Positions 1-6,969 of a stretch of DNA of 7,291 nt are shown piece after piece; position 1 is the first letter of the stretch; the number at the start of each line of letters is the position of its first letter. A program made the position numbers and the translations under genes. The stretch is from CAZGSG01 sp964528095 (GTDB lineage Bacteria; Bacteroidota; Bacteroidia; Chitinophagales; Chitinophagaceae), in assembly GCA_964528095.1 (NCBI GenBank), contig CAZGSG010000304.1:1-7291 (forward strand), in the 5' to 3' direction. A model generated the notes under the pieces. That model did no database searches, had not been told where the DNA came from, and saw only the letters and a program-made list of their open reading frames with translations.

Positions 1-993
1 GAGATACTCTTTGTAGGTGCCAAAGGAAAAATGGAAATGGAAAAAGTGCCGCAGGCAGGATATAAGATACAGGGCATTGCCATGGCGGGATTTAACAGAA
101 GTTCTTTGATAAAAAATATTGGATTACCCTTTAAGCTATTGAAGAGTTTTTTCCAGGTAAAAAAGATCGTCAGCGAATTTAAACCAGATGCGGTGATAGG
201 AGTTGGGGGTTATTCTTCTTTTCCTGTATTGCGGTACGCCCAGGCAAGAGGCATTCCAAGCTTTATCCATGAATCGAATTCATTCGCCGGCAAGGCCAAT
301 ATAATGTTGGGCAAAAAGGCACCGAAAGTATTCACGGGATCAACCGGAATGGAAAAATTCTTTCTTGCGACAAAAATACTCGTGACAGGAAATCCTGTCA
401 GGGGCAGTATCGCCGGATCGGGTATAACAAGAAGTGAAGGAGTTCGTTTTTTTTCACTCGATGAAAATAAAAAAACTGTGCTGGTAGTAGGCGGAAGCCT
501 GGGAGCCCGGACAATCAATGAAGCCATTGCCGCGCATTTAGATGCGTTGTTGAAAGAAGGCCTGCAATTGATCTGGCAAACAGGTAAACCATATGCTGCC
601 AAAGCAAAAGAAACTGTAGCGGGCAAAGAAGCCGTCTGGGTCAATGAATTTATAACACAGATGGAATATGCTTATGCCGCGGCAGACATCGTGGTGGCCC
701 GTGCCGGCGCCATGACCGTAGCTGAATTATGTGTCGTTAAAAAGCCCGTTTTGTTCGTACCCTATCCCTTTGCAGCTGAAGATCACCAGACGGTGAATGC
801 AACACAATTAGTAAATGTAAATGCAGCACTGATGGTGAAAGACAATGAAGCATTTGAGAAAATTGTTCCAATGATCATCGAGCTGGCAAAAGATGAAAAC
901 CGCCAGTATGAAATGAAAACGAATATTGGAAAGTTATCAATAACAAATGCTGACAAAATAATAGCAGACGAAGTTTTAAAAGCTATTGTGTAA
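1..993 (+). CDS. murG: MurG, lipid II-forming GlcNAc transferase (5' partial)
   Basis: MurG transfers GlcNAc from UDP-GlcNAc to lipid I (undecaprenyl-PP-MurNAc-pentapeptide), making lipid II on the inner face of the cytoplasmic membrane. The frame is open from base 1, and the codons before the first ATG read EILFVGAKGKMEMEKVP, a typical MurG stretch, so the ATG at 31 is internal. Roughly 40 N-terminal residues, including the glycine-rich GGTGGH loop, lie outside the window. Counting from base 1, visible family motifs are GVGGYSS (67-73), HESN followed by a lysine (about 90-98), VTGNPVR (about 128-134), GGSLGAR (164-170, start of the C-terminal Rossmann domain), ARAGAMTVAEL (233-243) and AAEDHQTVNA (258-267, donor-sugar site). 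The 330 visible residues plus the missing part fit the usual 355-370. Its TAA abuts the ATG of murC, which suggests translational coupling. No frameshift or missing motif is seen. Confidence 0.96.
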   Translation, partial: EILFVGAKGKMEMEKVPQAGYKIQGIAMAGFNRSSLIKNIGLPFKLLKSFFQVKKIVSEFKPDAVIGVGGYSSFPVLRYAQARGIPSFIHESNSFAGKANIMLGKKAPKVFTGSTGMEKFFLATKILVTGNPVRGSIAGSGITRSEGVRFFSLDENKKTVLVVGGSLGARTINEAIAAHLDALLKEGLQLIWQTGKPYAAKAKETVAGKEAVWVNEFITQMEYAYAAADIVVARAGAMTVAELCVVKKPVLFVPYPFAAEDHQTVNATQLVNVNAALMVKDNEAFEKIVPMIIELAKDENRQYEMKTNIGKLSITNADKIIADEVLKAIV

Positions 994-2412
994 ATGATTG
1001 AAAGAGCCAATACTGTCCTTATGAATTCCCCCTTTAGGGGGCTTGAAAAGATCCGGGAGATTTATTTTATCGGCATTGGTGGTATCGGAATGAGCGCCAT
1101 TGCACGATACTTTCATTCAAAAGGAGTGAAAGTAAGCGGGTATGACAAAACGGTCACCGCGTTGACAAAAGCGCTTGAATCGGGTGGTATCGCTGTGCAT
1201 TATGAAGATAATGTGGACCTGGTACCGAAGCAGCCCGACCTGGTTGTATATACGCCGGCGATCCCGAAAGATCACAAAGAGCTGTTGTACTACCAGGAGC
1301 AGGGGACAAAAGTGGTAAAACGGAGTGATGTGTTGCAGATCATCACGGAAGGTTCTTTTAATATTTGTATCGCCGGTACACATGGCAAAACGACCATTAC
1401 AACGATGGTGGCGCATTTGCTGAGAGACAGTGGATTTGGATGTAACGCTTTCCTGGGAGGTATTGCTACCAACTATGGCACTAATTTCTGGAGCGATCCA
1501 AAGAATGTATGTGTAATAGAAGCGGATGAATATGACAGAAGTTTTTTGAAATTAAGCCCGGATGTAGCGATCATCACAGCCATGGATGCAGATCATCTCG
1601 ACATCTATGGTACAGCTGAAGCGGTGGAGCAATCCTTCATTGATTTTAGCAACAGGATAAGACCAGGCGGCTTACTGGTGCGGCATGCGGGATTAAAAAG
1701 AGGTAATGAATTAAGAAACGAAGAACAGCTTACCTATAGTTTGCAGGGTAAGCAGGCGGATATAACCGCTGTCAATATCAGAATGAACAATGGCAGCTAC
1801 CTGTTTGATGTGAAGATAAAGAATGATACGCTGGACAATGTGCAACTGAATATGGGCGGCATGCATAATATTGAGAATGCATTGGCCGCAATAGCAGTAG
1901 CAAACTACCTGGGAATAGAGAAAGAAAAGATCAGGGCCGCGGTTGATTCTTTCAGGGGAGTAAAAAGAAGGTTTGAGTATATCATTAAAAAAGATGCGCT
2001 GGTTTATATTGATGATTATGCGCATCATCCGGAAGAACTGAGGCCTTTGATCAACGGAGCAAAAAGCCTGTTCCCGGGTAAAGAGAGTACGGTAATATTC
2101 CAGCCGCATCTTTTTACAAGAACCAGGGATTTTGCGGATGGTTTTGCAGAAGTGCTGGATATGGCGGATGAAGTGATACTGTTGCCCATTTACCCGGCAA
2201 GAGAATTGCCGATAGAGGGAGTAAACAGCGAACTGCTTCTTTCAAAAATGAAAAAGAAAAATGCGCGGGTAATGAGCAAAGAGGAAATAATGAACTGGAT
2301 CGATAAAGAATATAATAAAAGGCCTGGCGGGCAGGCAGGTAAAGTTTTAATAACAGCTGGCGCGGGAGATATTGATACACTGGTTGCTAAAATTAATACA
2401 TCACTTAGCTGA
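994..2412 (+). CDS. murC: MurC, UDP-N-acetylmuramate--L-alanine ligase
   Basis: MurC is the cytoplasmic ATP-dependent ligase that joins L-alanine to UDP-MurNAc, the first peptide-stem step of peptidoglycan precursor synthesis. The 472 residues show the Mur-ligase order: N-terminal Rossmann motif FIGIGGIGMS (25-34), ATP P-loop AGTHGKTT (127-134), the EADEYDRSFL segment (176-185), HNIENALAA (291-299), DDYAHHPEE (340-348) and FQPHLFTRT (369-377). GIGGIGMS, HPEE and QPH point to MurC rather than MurD, MurE or MurF. The ATG at 994 directly follows the murG stop. An in-frame ATG at 1021 is the alternative start. Family members usually begin only 7-10 residues before YFIGIGGIGMS, so the first 17 or so residues (ERANTVLMNSPFRGL) look like an extension, part of it encoded by a C5-TTTA-G5 hairpin sequence at 1028-1041. 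Product identity is very secure; the start is less so. Confidence 0.97.
   Translation: MIERANTVLMNSPFRGLEKIREIYFIGIGGIGMSAIARYFHSKGVKVSGYDKTVTALTKALESGGIAVHYEDNVDLVPKQPDLVVYTPAIPKDHKELLYYQEQGTKVVKRSDVLQIITEGSFNICIAGTHGKTTITTMVAHLLRDSGFGCNAFLGGIATNYGTNFWSDPKNVCVIEADEYDRSFLKLSPDVAIITAMDADHLDIYGTAEAVEQSFIDFSNRIRPGGLLVRHAGLKRGNELRNEEQLTYSLQGKQADITAVNIRMNNGSYLFDVKIKNDTLDNVQLNMGGMHNIENALAAIAVANYLGIEKEKIRAAVDSFRGVKRRFEYIIKKDALVYIDDYAHHPEELRPLINGAKSLFPGKESTVIFQPHLFTRTRDFADGFAEVLDMADEVILLPIYPARELPIEGVNSELLLSKMKKKNARVMSKEEIMNWIDKEYNKRPGGQAGKVLITAGAGDIDTLVAKINTSLS
1021..1041 (+). repeat. C5-TTTA-G5 palindrome in the murC N-terminal coding region
   Basis: Bases 1028-1041 read CCCCCTTTAGGGGG, a 5-bp all-G:C stem with a TTTA loop, preceded by the in-frame ATG at 1021 and translated as N-S-P-F-R-G-L. 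From memory, sequences of this kind (followed by a further G-run) recur as dispersed repeats in many Bacteroidota genomes and are sometimes read through as SPFRGL-type peptides. Here only the first part matches, because the bases after GGGGGCTT diverge. The hairpin itself is seen directly; membership in a repeat family is inference. In the mRNA it would lie about 30 bases after the first ATG and could affect initiation. Confidence 0.5.
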
Positions 2413-2422
2413 ACTTAAAAAA

Positions 2423-3466
2423 TTGGATACAAAAAAGACCATACGAAAAATTTTGTTTATCGCCATGTGGCTGGTGATAGGCGGAGGTATGCTCACACTG
2501 CTGATCGCTGCCATGGGCCGGCAGAAAAAAGATCAGTGCAGGGATTATAAGATTACCCTGAAAGCGACCGGTGCAGATGAGCTTTTTCTGAATGAAACAG
2601 CTGTGGCAAAACTATTGAAAGCAGCGGTGAATGGAAATATCAAAGGACAGCCAAAATCATCTTTCAATCTGCAGAAGATGGAACAGTTGCTGGAAGATAA
2701 TATTTGGGTAAAAGATGCCGAACTGTATTTCGATAATAAGAATGTGCTTCATATATCTGTAATAGAACGGGAACCTGTCGCAAGAGTCTTTACTGTGTCA
2801 GGAAGATCTTTTTATATCGATGAAAAAAATGTGATGTTGCCTTTATCCGACAGGGTAAGTGCGAAAGTGCCGGTGTTCACAGGATTTCCTGATAAAAAAG
2901 TGCTGGGCACTAAAGACAGTTTGTTGTTAAATGATATTGGCACAACAGCGCAATTTATTACGGGCAATGCTTTTTGGACGGCACAGGTATCGCAAATGGA
3001 TATAGTATCCTGCGGTACAGGCTGCTGGGATTTTGAGATGGTGCCCCTGGTAGGTAATCATATTGTGAAACTGGGTAATGGCGGAGATATGGAAAAGAAA
3101 TTCCAGCGGCTCCTTGTTTTTTACCAGCAGGTGCTTAGCAAGGCCGGGTTTGATAAGTATAAAAGTATCGACGTGCAATACGAGGGACAGGTTGTTGCTG
3201 CCAAAAGCGAGAATCCCAAAGTTGATTCAGTACAGTTCAGGCGCAACGTGATGCAGATGCTGAAACAGGCAAGAGAGATGCAGCAGGCAGACGAAAGCGA
3301 AGAAAACGAAACGGCCTCACCGGTAATAACAACAGAAGGGGTAAAGGAAACAGCGCAGAAAGAAGATAAAAAAACAGAAGACAGGGCTAAACCCGCTCCC
3401 GTAAAAAAGGCGAAGGATAACAAGAGAACACCAAAGGCGGTAATGCCCCAAAAAGATAAGGATTGA
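2423..3466 (+). CDS. ftsQ: FtsQ/DivIB-like cell division protein
   Basis: FtsQ is a bitopic divisome scaffold that links cytoplasmic ring proteins to the periplasmic septal synthesis machinery. From the TTG at 2423 the protein is 347 residues: a short basic cytoplasmic N-terminus (DTKKTIRK), one membrane segment (about 10-32, ILFIAMWLVIGGGMLTLLIAAMG), a POTRA-like region (about 41-118, including NIWVKDAELYFDNKNVLHISVIEREPVARV), a beta domain to about 266, and a lysine/glutamate/proline-rich tail of about 80 residues. Assignment rests on this architecture, the POTRA pattern and the position between murC and ftsA. There is no ATG before the membrane segment. The frame also allows a TTG at 2372 (364 residues, overlapping murC by 41 bases, with GGGAG just upstream). 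I prefer 2423 because it gives a usual short basic N-terminus, lies 10 bases after the murC stop and follows an A-rich stretch. It ends in tandem in-frame stops (TGA TAA). Two periplasmic cysteines (197 and 201) form a CGTGC motif. Confidence 0.88.
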   Translation: MDTKKTIRKILFIAMWLVIGGGMLTLLIAAMGRQKKDQCRDYKITLKATGADELFLNETAVAKLLKAAVNGNIKGQPKSSFNLQKMEQLLEDNIWVKDAELYFDNKNVLHISVIEREPVARVFTVSGRSFYIDEKNVMLPLSDRVSAKVPVFTGFPDKKVLGTKDSLLLNDIGTTAQFITGNAFWTAQVSQMDIVSCGTGCWDFEMVPLVGNHIVKLGNGGDMEKKFQRLLVFYQQVLSKAGFDKYKSIDVQYEGQVVAAKSENPKVDSVQFRRNVMQMLKQAREMQQADESEENETASPVITTEGVKETAQKEDKKTEDRAKPAPVKKAKDNKRTPKAVMPQKDKD

Positions 3467-3545
3467 TAATTGGAATACCGGGTTGCGATAGTGAACTGGT
3501 AACGAATGATCATAAAAACAGAAACAACTAAACACAACATATAAT

Positions 3546-4946
3546 ATGAATAATGAACAACCAATAATCGTCGGCCTCGACATTGGTACTACCAAGATCG
3601 CTGTCATTGCCGGCCGTAAGAATGAATTTGGCAAACTGGAGATCCTTGGTTTTGGTAAAGCCAATTCAAATGGTGTGAAGCACGGGCAGGTGCTGAATAT
3701 TGACGAAACTATCAAAGCCATCAGGACCGCGTTGGACAATTGTTTTGCGTCAAACCCTAATCTCGATATCAAAGATGTATACGTAGGTATAGCAGGACAT
3801 CATATAAAAAGCCTGCAGACCCGTGGCGATATCGTACGCCAGGCAAGTGATGAAGAGATCACGCAGCGCGAGATCGATCAGTTGATCAGCGATCAGTACA
3901 AAACCTATATACCTGCGGGCGACCAGATCATTGATGTGATACCCCAGGAATTCACCGTTGATAATTTCCAGAATATCCCTAACCCAATAGGTTATGGTGG
4001 TGTGAAAGTGGGCGCCAATTTCCATATCATCACGGGTGATAAGAACGCTATCCGTAATATCAACCGCGCAGTGGAAAAAAGCGGTTTACGCACAAAAGAT
4101 CTCGTGCTGCAGCCGCTCGCATCTTCGTCGGCAGTAATGGGCCAGGAAGACCTGGAAGCTGGTGTGGCGATTGTGGATATCGGCGGTGGTACTACCGACC
4201 TCGCGGTATTTTATGAAGGTATTTTGAAACATACGGTGGTAATTCCTTTTGGTGGAGAGAACATTACGAACGATATTAAGACCGGATTAGGTGTTCTGAA
4301 AACACAGGCCGAACAGATGAAAGTTCAATTCGGTTCCGCTTTATCAAACGAAGCGAAAGCGAATGCAGTGATTACTATTCCTGGTCTCCGCGGCATGCCG
4401 CCTAAAGAGATCAGTGTAAAGAATCTTGCGGGTATCATCCAGGCGAGAATGAGTGAGATCATGGAGTTTGTGAACTATCATCTCAAACAGGTAGGTCTTG
4501 AAAATAAACTGCTCAATGGTGGTGTGGTATTGACAGGTGGTGGTTCCCAGCTAAAGCATTTGATCCAGCTTACCGAATATCTCACAGGGTTACCTGCAAG
4601 GATCGGTTTTCCGAATGAGCATCTGGCTGCAGGTCATATCGAAGAACTGGCCAAACCAACTTATTCTACCTGTATAGGTCTTATACTGAAAGGGTATGAT
4701 GATTATGAACATAATCGCAAACAGTTTGTAAAGGAATATAAAAAAGTAGATGTACCGGAGAACCTGAAAAAAGCGGAAGATGAACCGGTAGTAGAAATGG
4801 AAGAAGAAGTTGCCATTGAAGAAAAAAGCGGAAACCGGAAAAGTTTAAGCAATTTCTGGGGCAAGTTCAAAGACAGTATTATCGATCTTTTTAAAGAAGA
4901 GGAAGATAAACGTCTTGATGAAACGGATAAGAAATATAGCAAGTAA
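3546..4946 (+). CDS. ftsA: FtsA, actin-like membrane anchor of the Z ring
   Basis: FtsA is an actin-fold ATPase that tethers FtsZ filaments to the cytoplasmic membrane and recruits later divisome proteins. The 466-residue product shows phosphate-1 motif IIVGLDIGTTKIAVIAG (7-23), the SHS2/1C-type insertion region (about 85-165), phosphate-2 motif VAIVDIGGGTTDLAVF (207-222) and the adenosine motif GGVVLTGGGSQLKHL (325-339). An acidic variable linker (about 400-430) leads to a C-terminal amphipathic helix, NFWGKFKDSIIDLFKEE (436-452), which is the expected membrane-targeting sequence, followed by a short charged tail. The ATG at 3546 follows a 79-base gap whose last 30 bases are A-rich without a clear Shine-Dalgarno, as is common in Bacteroidota. 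The gene ends in tandem TAA TAA stops. MreB and DnaK are excluded by the SHS2-type insertion, the amphipathic C-terminal helix and adjacency to ftsZ. Confidence 0.97.
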   Translation: MNNEQPIIVGLDIGTTKIAVIAGRKNEFGKLEILGFGKANSNGVKHGQVLNIDETIKAIRTALDNCFASNPNLDIKDVYVGIAGHHIKSLQTRGDIVRQASDEEITQREIDQLISDQYKTYIPAGDQIIDVIPQEFTVDNFQNIPNPIGYGGVKVGANFHIITGDKNAIRNINRAVEKSGLRTKDLVLQPLASSSAVMGQEDLEAGVAIVDIGGGTTDLAVFYEGILKHTVVIPFGGENITNDIKTGLGVLKTQAEQMKVQFGSALSNEAKANAVITIPGLRGMPPKEISVKNLAGIIQARMSEIMEFVNYHLKQVGLENKLLNGGVVLTGGGSQLKHLIQLTEYLTGLPARIGFPNEHLAAGHIEELAKPTYSTCIGLILKGYDDYEHNRKQFVKEYKKVDVPENLKKAEDEPVVEMEEEVAIEEKSGNRKSLSNFWGKFKDSIIDLFKEEEDKRLDETDKKYSK

Positions 4947-4968
4947 TAACTAACCTGAATTTAATAAC

Positions 4969-4995
4969 AGCCCGGTAATAGCAGTCAGGGCTTTT
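4969..4995 (+). promoter_or_regulatory. Short hairpin with T-run between ftsA and ftsZ
   Basis: AGCCC (4969-4973) and GGGCT (4988-4992) form a perfect 5-bp inverted repeat around a 14-base loop, followed by a short run of T (to 4995) and then AAA. It shares the AGCCC/GGGCT core with the terminator after ftsZ but is much weaker: shorter stem, larger loop, shorter T-run. It sits 17 bases before the ftsZ ATG. It could be a weak attenuator, an mRNA-processing or stability element, or chance; only the inverted repeat is directly seen. Confidence 0.35.
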
Positions 4996-4997
4996 AA

Positions 4998-5012
4998 ATG
5001 GAAAAACTATGA
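4998..5012 (+). CDS. Possible four-codon minicistron overlapping the ftsZ start
   Basis: ATG GAA AAA CTA TGA encodes M-E-K-L and its stop overlaps the ftsZ start codon in an ATGA arrangement (ftsZ ATG at 5009-5011). Such overlaps can couple translation by ribosome re-initiation. No ribosome binding site is visible for either ATG, both lying in A-rich sequence, and a four-codon frame can easily arise by chance. It is recorded as a possible control element, not as a proven gene. Confidence 0.2.
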   Translation: MEKL

Positions 5013-6967
5013 TACATTTTGATCTGCCGAAGGAACAATCTTCTATCATAAAAGTGATTGGAGTTGGAGGAGGTGGTGGTAATGCGGTAAACCACATGTT
5101 CAGCCAGGATATAGAAGGCGTGAATTTCATTATTTGTAATACGGATGCACAGGCATTGGCAAATAGTGGTATTCCGAACCGTATTCAGCTGGGGCCACAT
5201 CTTACACAGGGTCTAGGTGCGGGAGCTAATCCCGAGATAGGCCGGCAGGCGACAGAAGAATCTCTTGAGGAGATCAAACGAATACTGGAAGTAAATACCA
5301 AGATGGCATTTATTACGGCAGGTATGGGCGGTGGTACCGGTACAGGTGGTGCGCCTATTATCTCCAAAATATGCAAGGACCTCGGTATACTTACCGTGGG
5401 TATCGTTACCACACCTTTTGCTTATGAAGGAAAGAAAAGACAGATGCAGGCAGAAGAAGGTATCAAGATCCTGAAAGGATATGTAGATACTTTATTGGTG
5501 ATCAGCAATGATAAACTTCGTCATCAGTTTGGAAACCTGAAGATGCGTGAAGCATTTGAAAGGGCGGATAATGTACTGGCTACCGCGGCCAAATGTATCA
5601 CCGATGTGATCAACAGTACCGGCCAGATCAATGTTGACTTTGCCGATGTATGCACCGTTATGCGCAATGGTGGTGTAGCGATATTGGGTAGTGCGTCAGC
5701 AGGCGGAGAAGATCGTGCACATCGTGCTATTGAAGAAGCGCTGAATTCTCCATTGCTGAATGATAACGATATCCGTGGAGCCAAATGGATACTGATCAAT
5801 ATCAATTCGGCTGAAGGGCAACATGAGTTTACTATGGATGAAGTAGAAGTGATCCAAAGCCATTTGCTTACACAGGCGGGAGAAGGCACCGATGTGATAT
5901 TAGGACTTGGTTATGACAATACGCTAGGTGAAAAATTAAGCATCACCCTGATAGCAACAGGATTTCAGCATAAAGATCCATTTATAAAGCCGGTTGTTAA
6001 AAAGCCGGAAGAACCGAAGGAAGAAAAGATCCTGCTTCCATTGGTGCAGCCGGCACAGATCAAAGAAGAAAAGCCGGTTGAAAAGCCAGCACCTAAAGAA
6101 AATAAGATCGACCTGTTCTCTCCCAGGCTGGTAGAGGATTTTTATATGAATGATTCACCAATGCCAGGTATGAAGGACATGGTAGAGACCGAATCGATCA
6201 AGGAAGAAGAGCCTGCTGTCCATTGGGAATTGAAAAAAGAAGAAAATTTACTTAGTGAAAATACGGTACCAGAGACGGGTAATAATACTGTGGGAAAGTT
6301 AATGAATACGGAAAAAAAAGAAGGTATATTTTCGACACCGCTTACACAAACCTTACCTACAATTCAAGAAGATTCAGTAAAAGAATCCCTATCCCCCATT
6401 CTTAAAAATGAAGACGCCGCATTGAATACGGGCGTTAAAAATAGTACTACTCCTTTGCCTGCAGCATCGGGAGGGTACCTGGCCAGACCATCCAATATCT
6501 ACGCAGAATCAAAAGCAGAGGTATCTACCTCCAAGCCTTCTGTGGAAAAGCCGGTCCCTCCGCCATCTGTTGCCGCAAAGGAAGAGGAAGAACTCCTCGA
6601 TTTGCAAATGCAACTGGTAGAAAGGGATGACATTCCGGCGGCGGATGCGCCGTTAGCCCATCAAGCTCTACCACCTTTGTCCACCAAAACTGAGGACCCT
6701 GCTCTGCAGGACGAAGCTGACGAACAAAAACGTAGGCATGCCGAGAGACTGCACAAGTTGCGCAACTTGTCGTTTAATGTCAATGCGGCAGATCCGAATA
6801 ATGAGTTTGAAACCGTGCCGGCTTACATCCGCCGCAAAATGGAATTATATAATGGCAGCAGTAAAGTAGAAGATTTTTATAGCAGCTACGAAGTAAAGTC
6901 TGATGACAACAATAAAGGTCAGATCAGCACTATCAATACATTTTTAGACGGTAAAAAACCTGATTAA
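5009..6967 (+). CDS. ftsZ: FtsZ, tubulin-like GTPase forming the Z ring
   Basis: FtsZ polymerises with GTP into the cytokinetic ring at midcell. The globular core (about 12-319) holds GVGGGGGNAVNHM (18-30), the tubulin signature GMGGGTGTGGAP (105-116) and the synergy loop NVDFAD (208-213), whose aspartates complete the GTPase site of the next subunit. All expected catalytic residues are present. At 652 residues it is far longer than the 383 of E. coli because of a linker of about 280 residues (320-598) rich in Glu, Lys, Pro and Ser and predicted disordered. The conserved C-terminal peptide, which binds FtsA, is EFETVPAYIRRK (599-610). It is followed by a further 42 residues ending in NTFLDGKKPD, an arrangement I recall from Bacteroidota FtsZ. 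The start MIHFDLPKEQSSIIKVIG fits the group's usual N-terminus. The gene follows ftsA by 62 bases and is closed by a terminator directly downstream. Confidence 0.98.
   Translation: MIHFDLPKEQSSIIKVIGVGGGGGNAVNHMFSQDIEGVNFIICNTDAQALANSGIPNRIQLGPHLTQGLGAGANPEIGRQATEESLEEIKRILEVNTKMAFITAGMGGGTGTGGAPIISKICKDLGILTVGIVTTPFAYEGKKRQMQAEEGIKILKGYVDTLLVISNDKLRHQFGNLKMREAFERADNVLATAAKCITDVINSTGQINVDFADVCTVMRNGGVAILGSASAGGEDRAHRAIEEALNSPLLNDNDIRGAKWILININSAEGQHEFTMDEVEVIQSHLLTQAGEGTDVILGLGYDNTLGEKLSITLIATGFQHKDPFIKPVVKKPEEPKEEKILLPLVQPAQIKEEKPVEKPAPKENKIDLFSPRLVEDFYMNDSPMPGMKDMVETESIKEEEPAVHWELKKEENLLSENTVPETGNNTVGKLMNTEKKEGIFSTPLTQTLPTIQEDSVKESLSPILKNEDAALNTGVKNSTTPLPAASGGYLARPSNIYAESKAEVSTSKPSVEKPVPPPSVAAKEEEELLDLQMQLVERDDIPAADAPLAHQALPPLSTKTEDPALQDEADEQKRRHAERLHKLRNLSFNVNAADPNNEFETVPAYIRRKMELYNGSSKVEDFYSSYEVKSDDNNKGQISTINTFLDGKKPD
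6413..6436 (+). repeat. Imperfect inverted repeat in the ftsZ linker
   Basis: GACGCC (6413-6418) can pair with GGCGTT (6431-6436), with one G-T wobble, and pairing can continue inward with a bulge and a mismatch. The segment encodes D-A-A-L-N-T-G-V in the disordered linker, where sequence is weakly constrained. It may be a decayed palindromic insertion or chance; the imperfect pairing keeps confidence low. Confidence 0.2.
6753..6770 (+). repeat. Perfect 18-base palindrome inside ftsZ
   Basis: ACAAGTTGCGCAACTTGT is its own reverse complement over all 18 bases; pairing stops at the flanking C residues (6752 and 6771). It encodes most of H-K-L-R-N-L-S (residues 582-588), just before the C-terminal peptide. 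The R-L-R-N-L-S-F-type stretch appears conserved among relatives as I recall them, so part of the symmetry may reflect protein constraint. It could act as a protein-binding dyad or fold as a hairpin in single strands; no function is shown. Confidence 0.55.
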
Positions 6968-6969
6968 CG

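Noticed and set aside
383..400. Inverted repeat TGACAGGA-AA-TCCTGTCA in murG
   Set aside because: It encodes the conserved MurG motif VTGNPVR, so peptide and codon choice account for the symmetry.
210..644. 144-codon open frame on the minus strand inside murG
   Set aside because: It is antisense to a well-supported conserved gene and shows no family resemblance; the same applies to the other antisense frames over murC, ftsQ, ftsA and ftsZ.
2017..2035. GATGAT...ATCATC inverted repeat in murC
   Set aside because: It codes for the conserved DDYAHHPEE motif, so it is constrained by the protein; the arms are short and the spacer does not pair well.
3868..3896. Cluster of GATC and GATCAG repeats in ftsA
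   Set aside because: The bases encode an ordinary E/D-I/Q-rich helix (REIDQLISDQ); repeated GAT and ATC codons explain them, and no methylation or origin context is seen.
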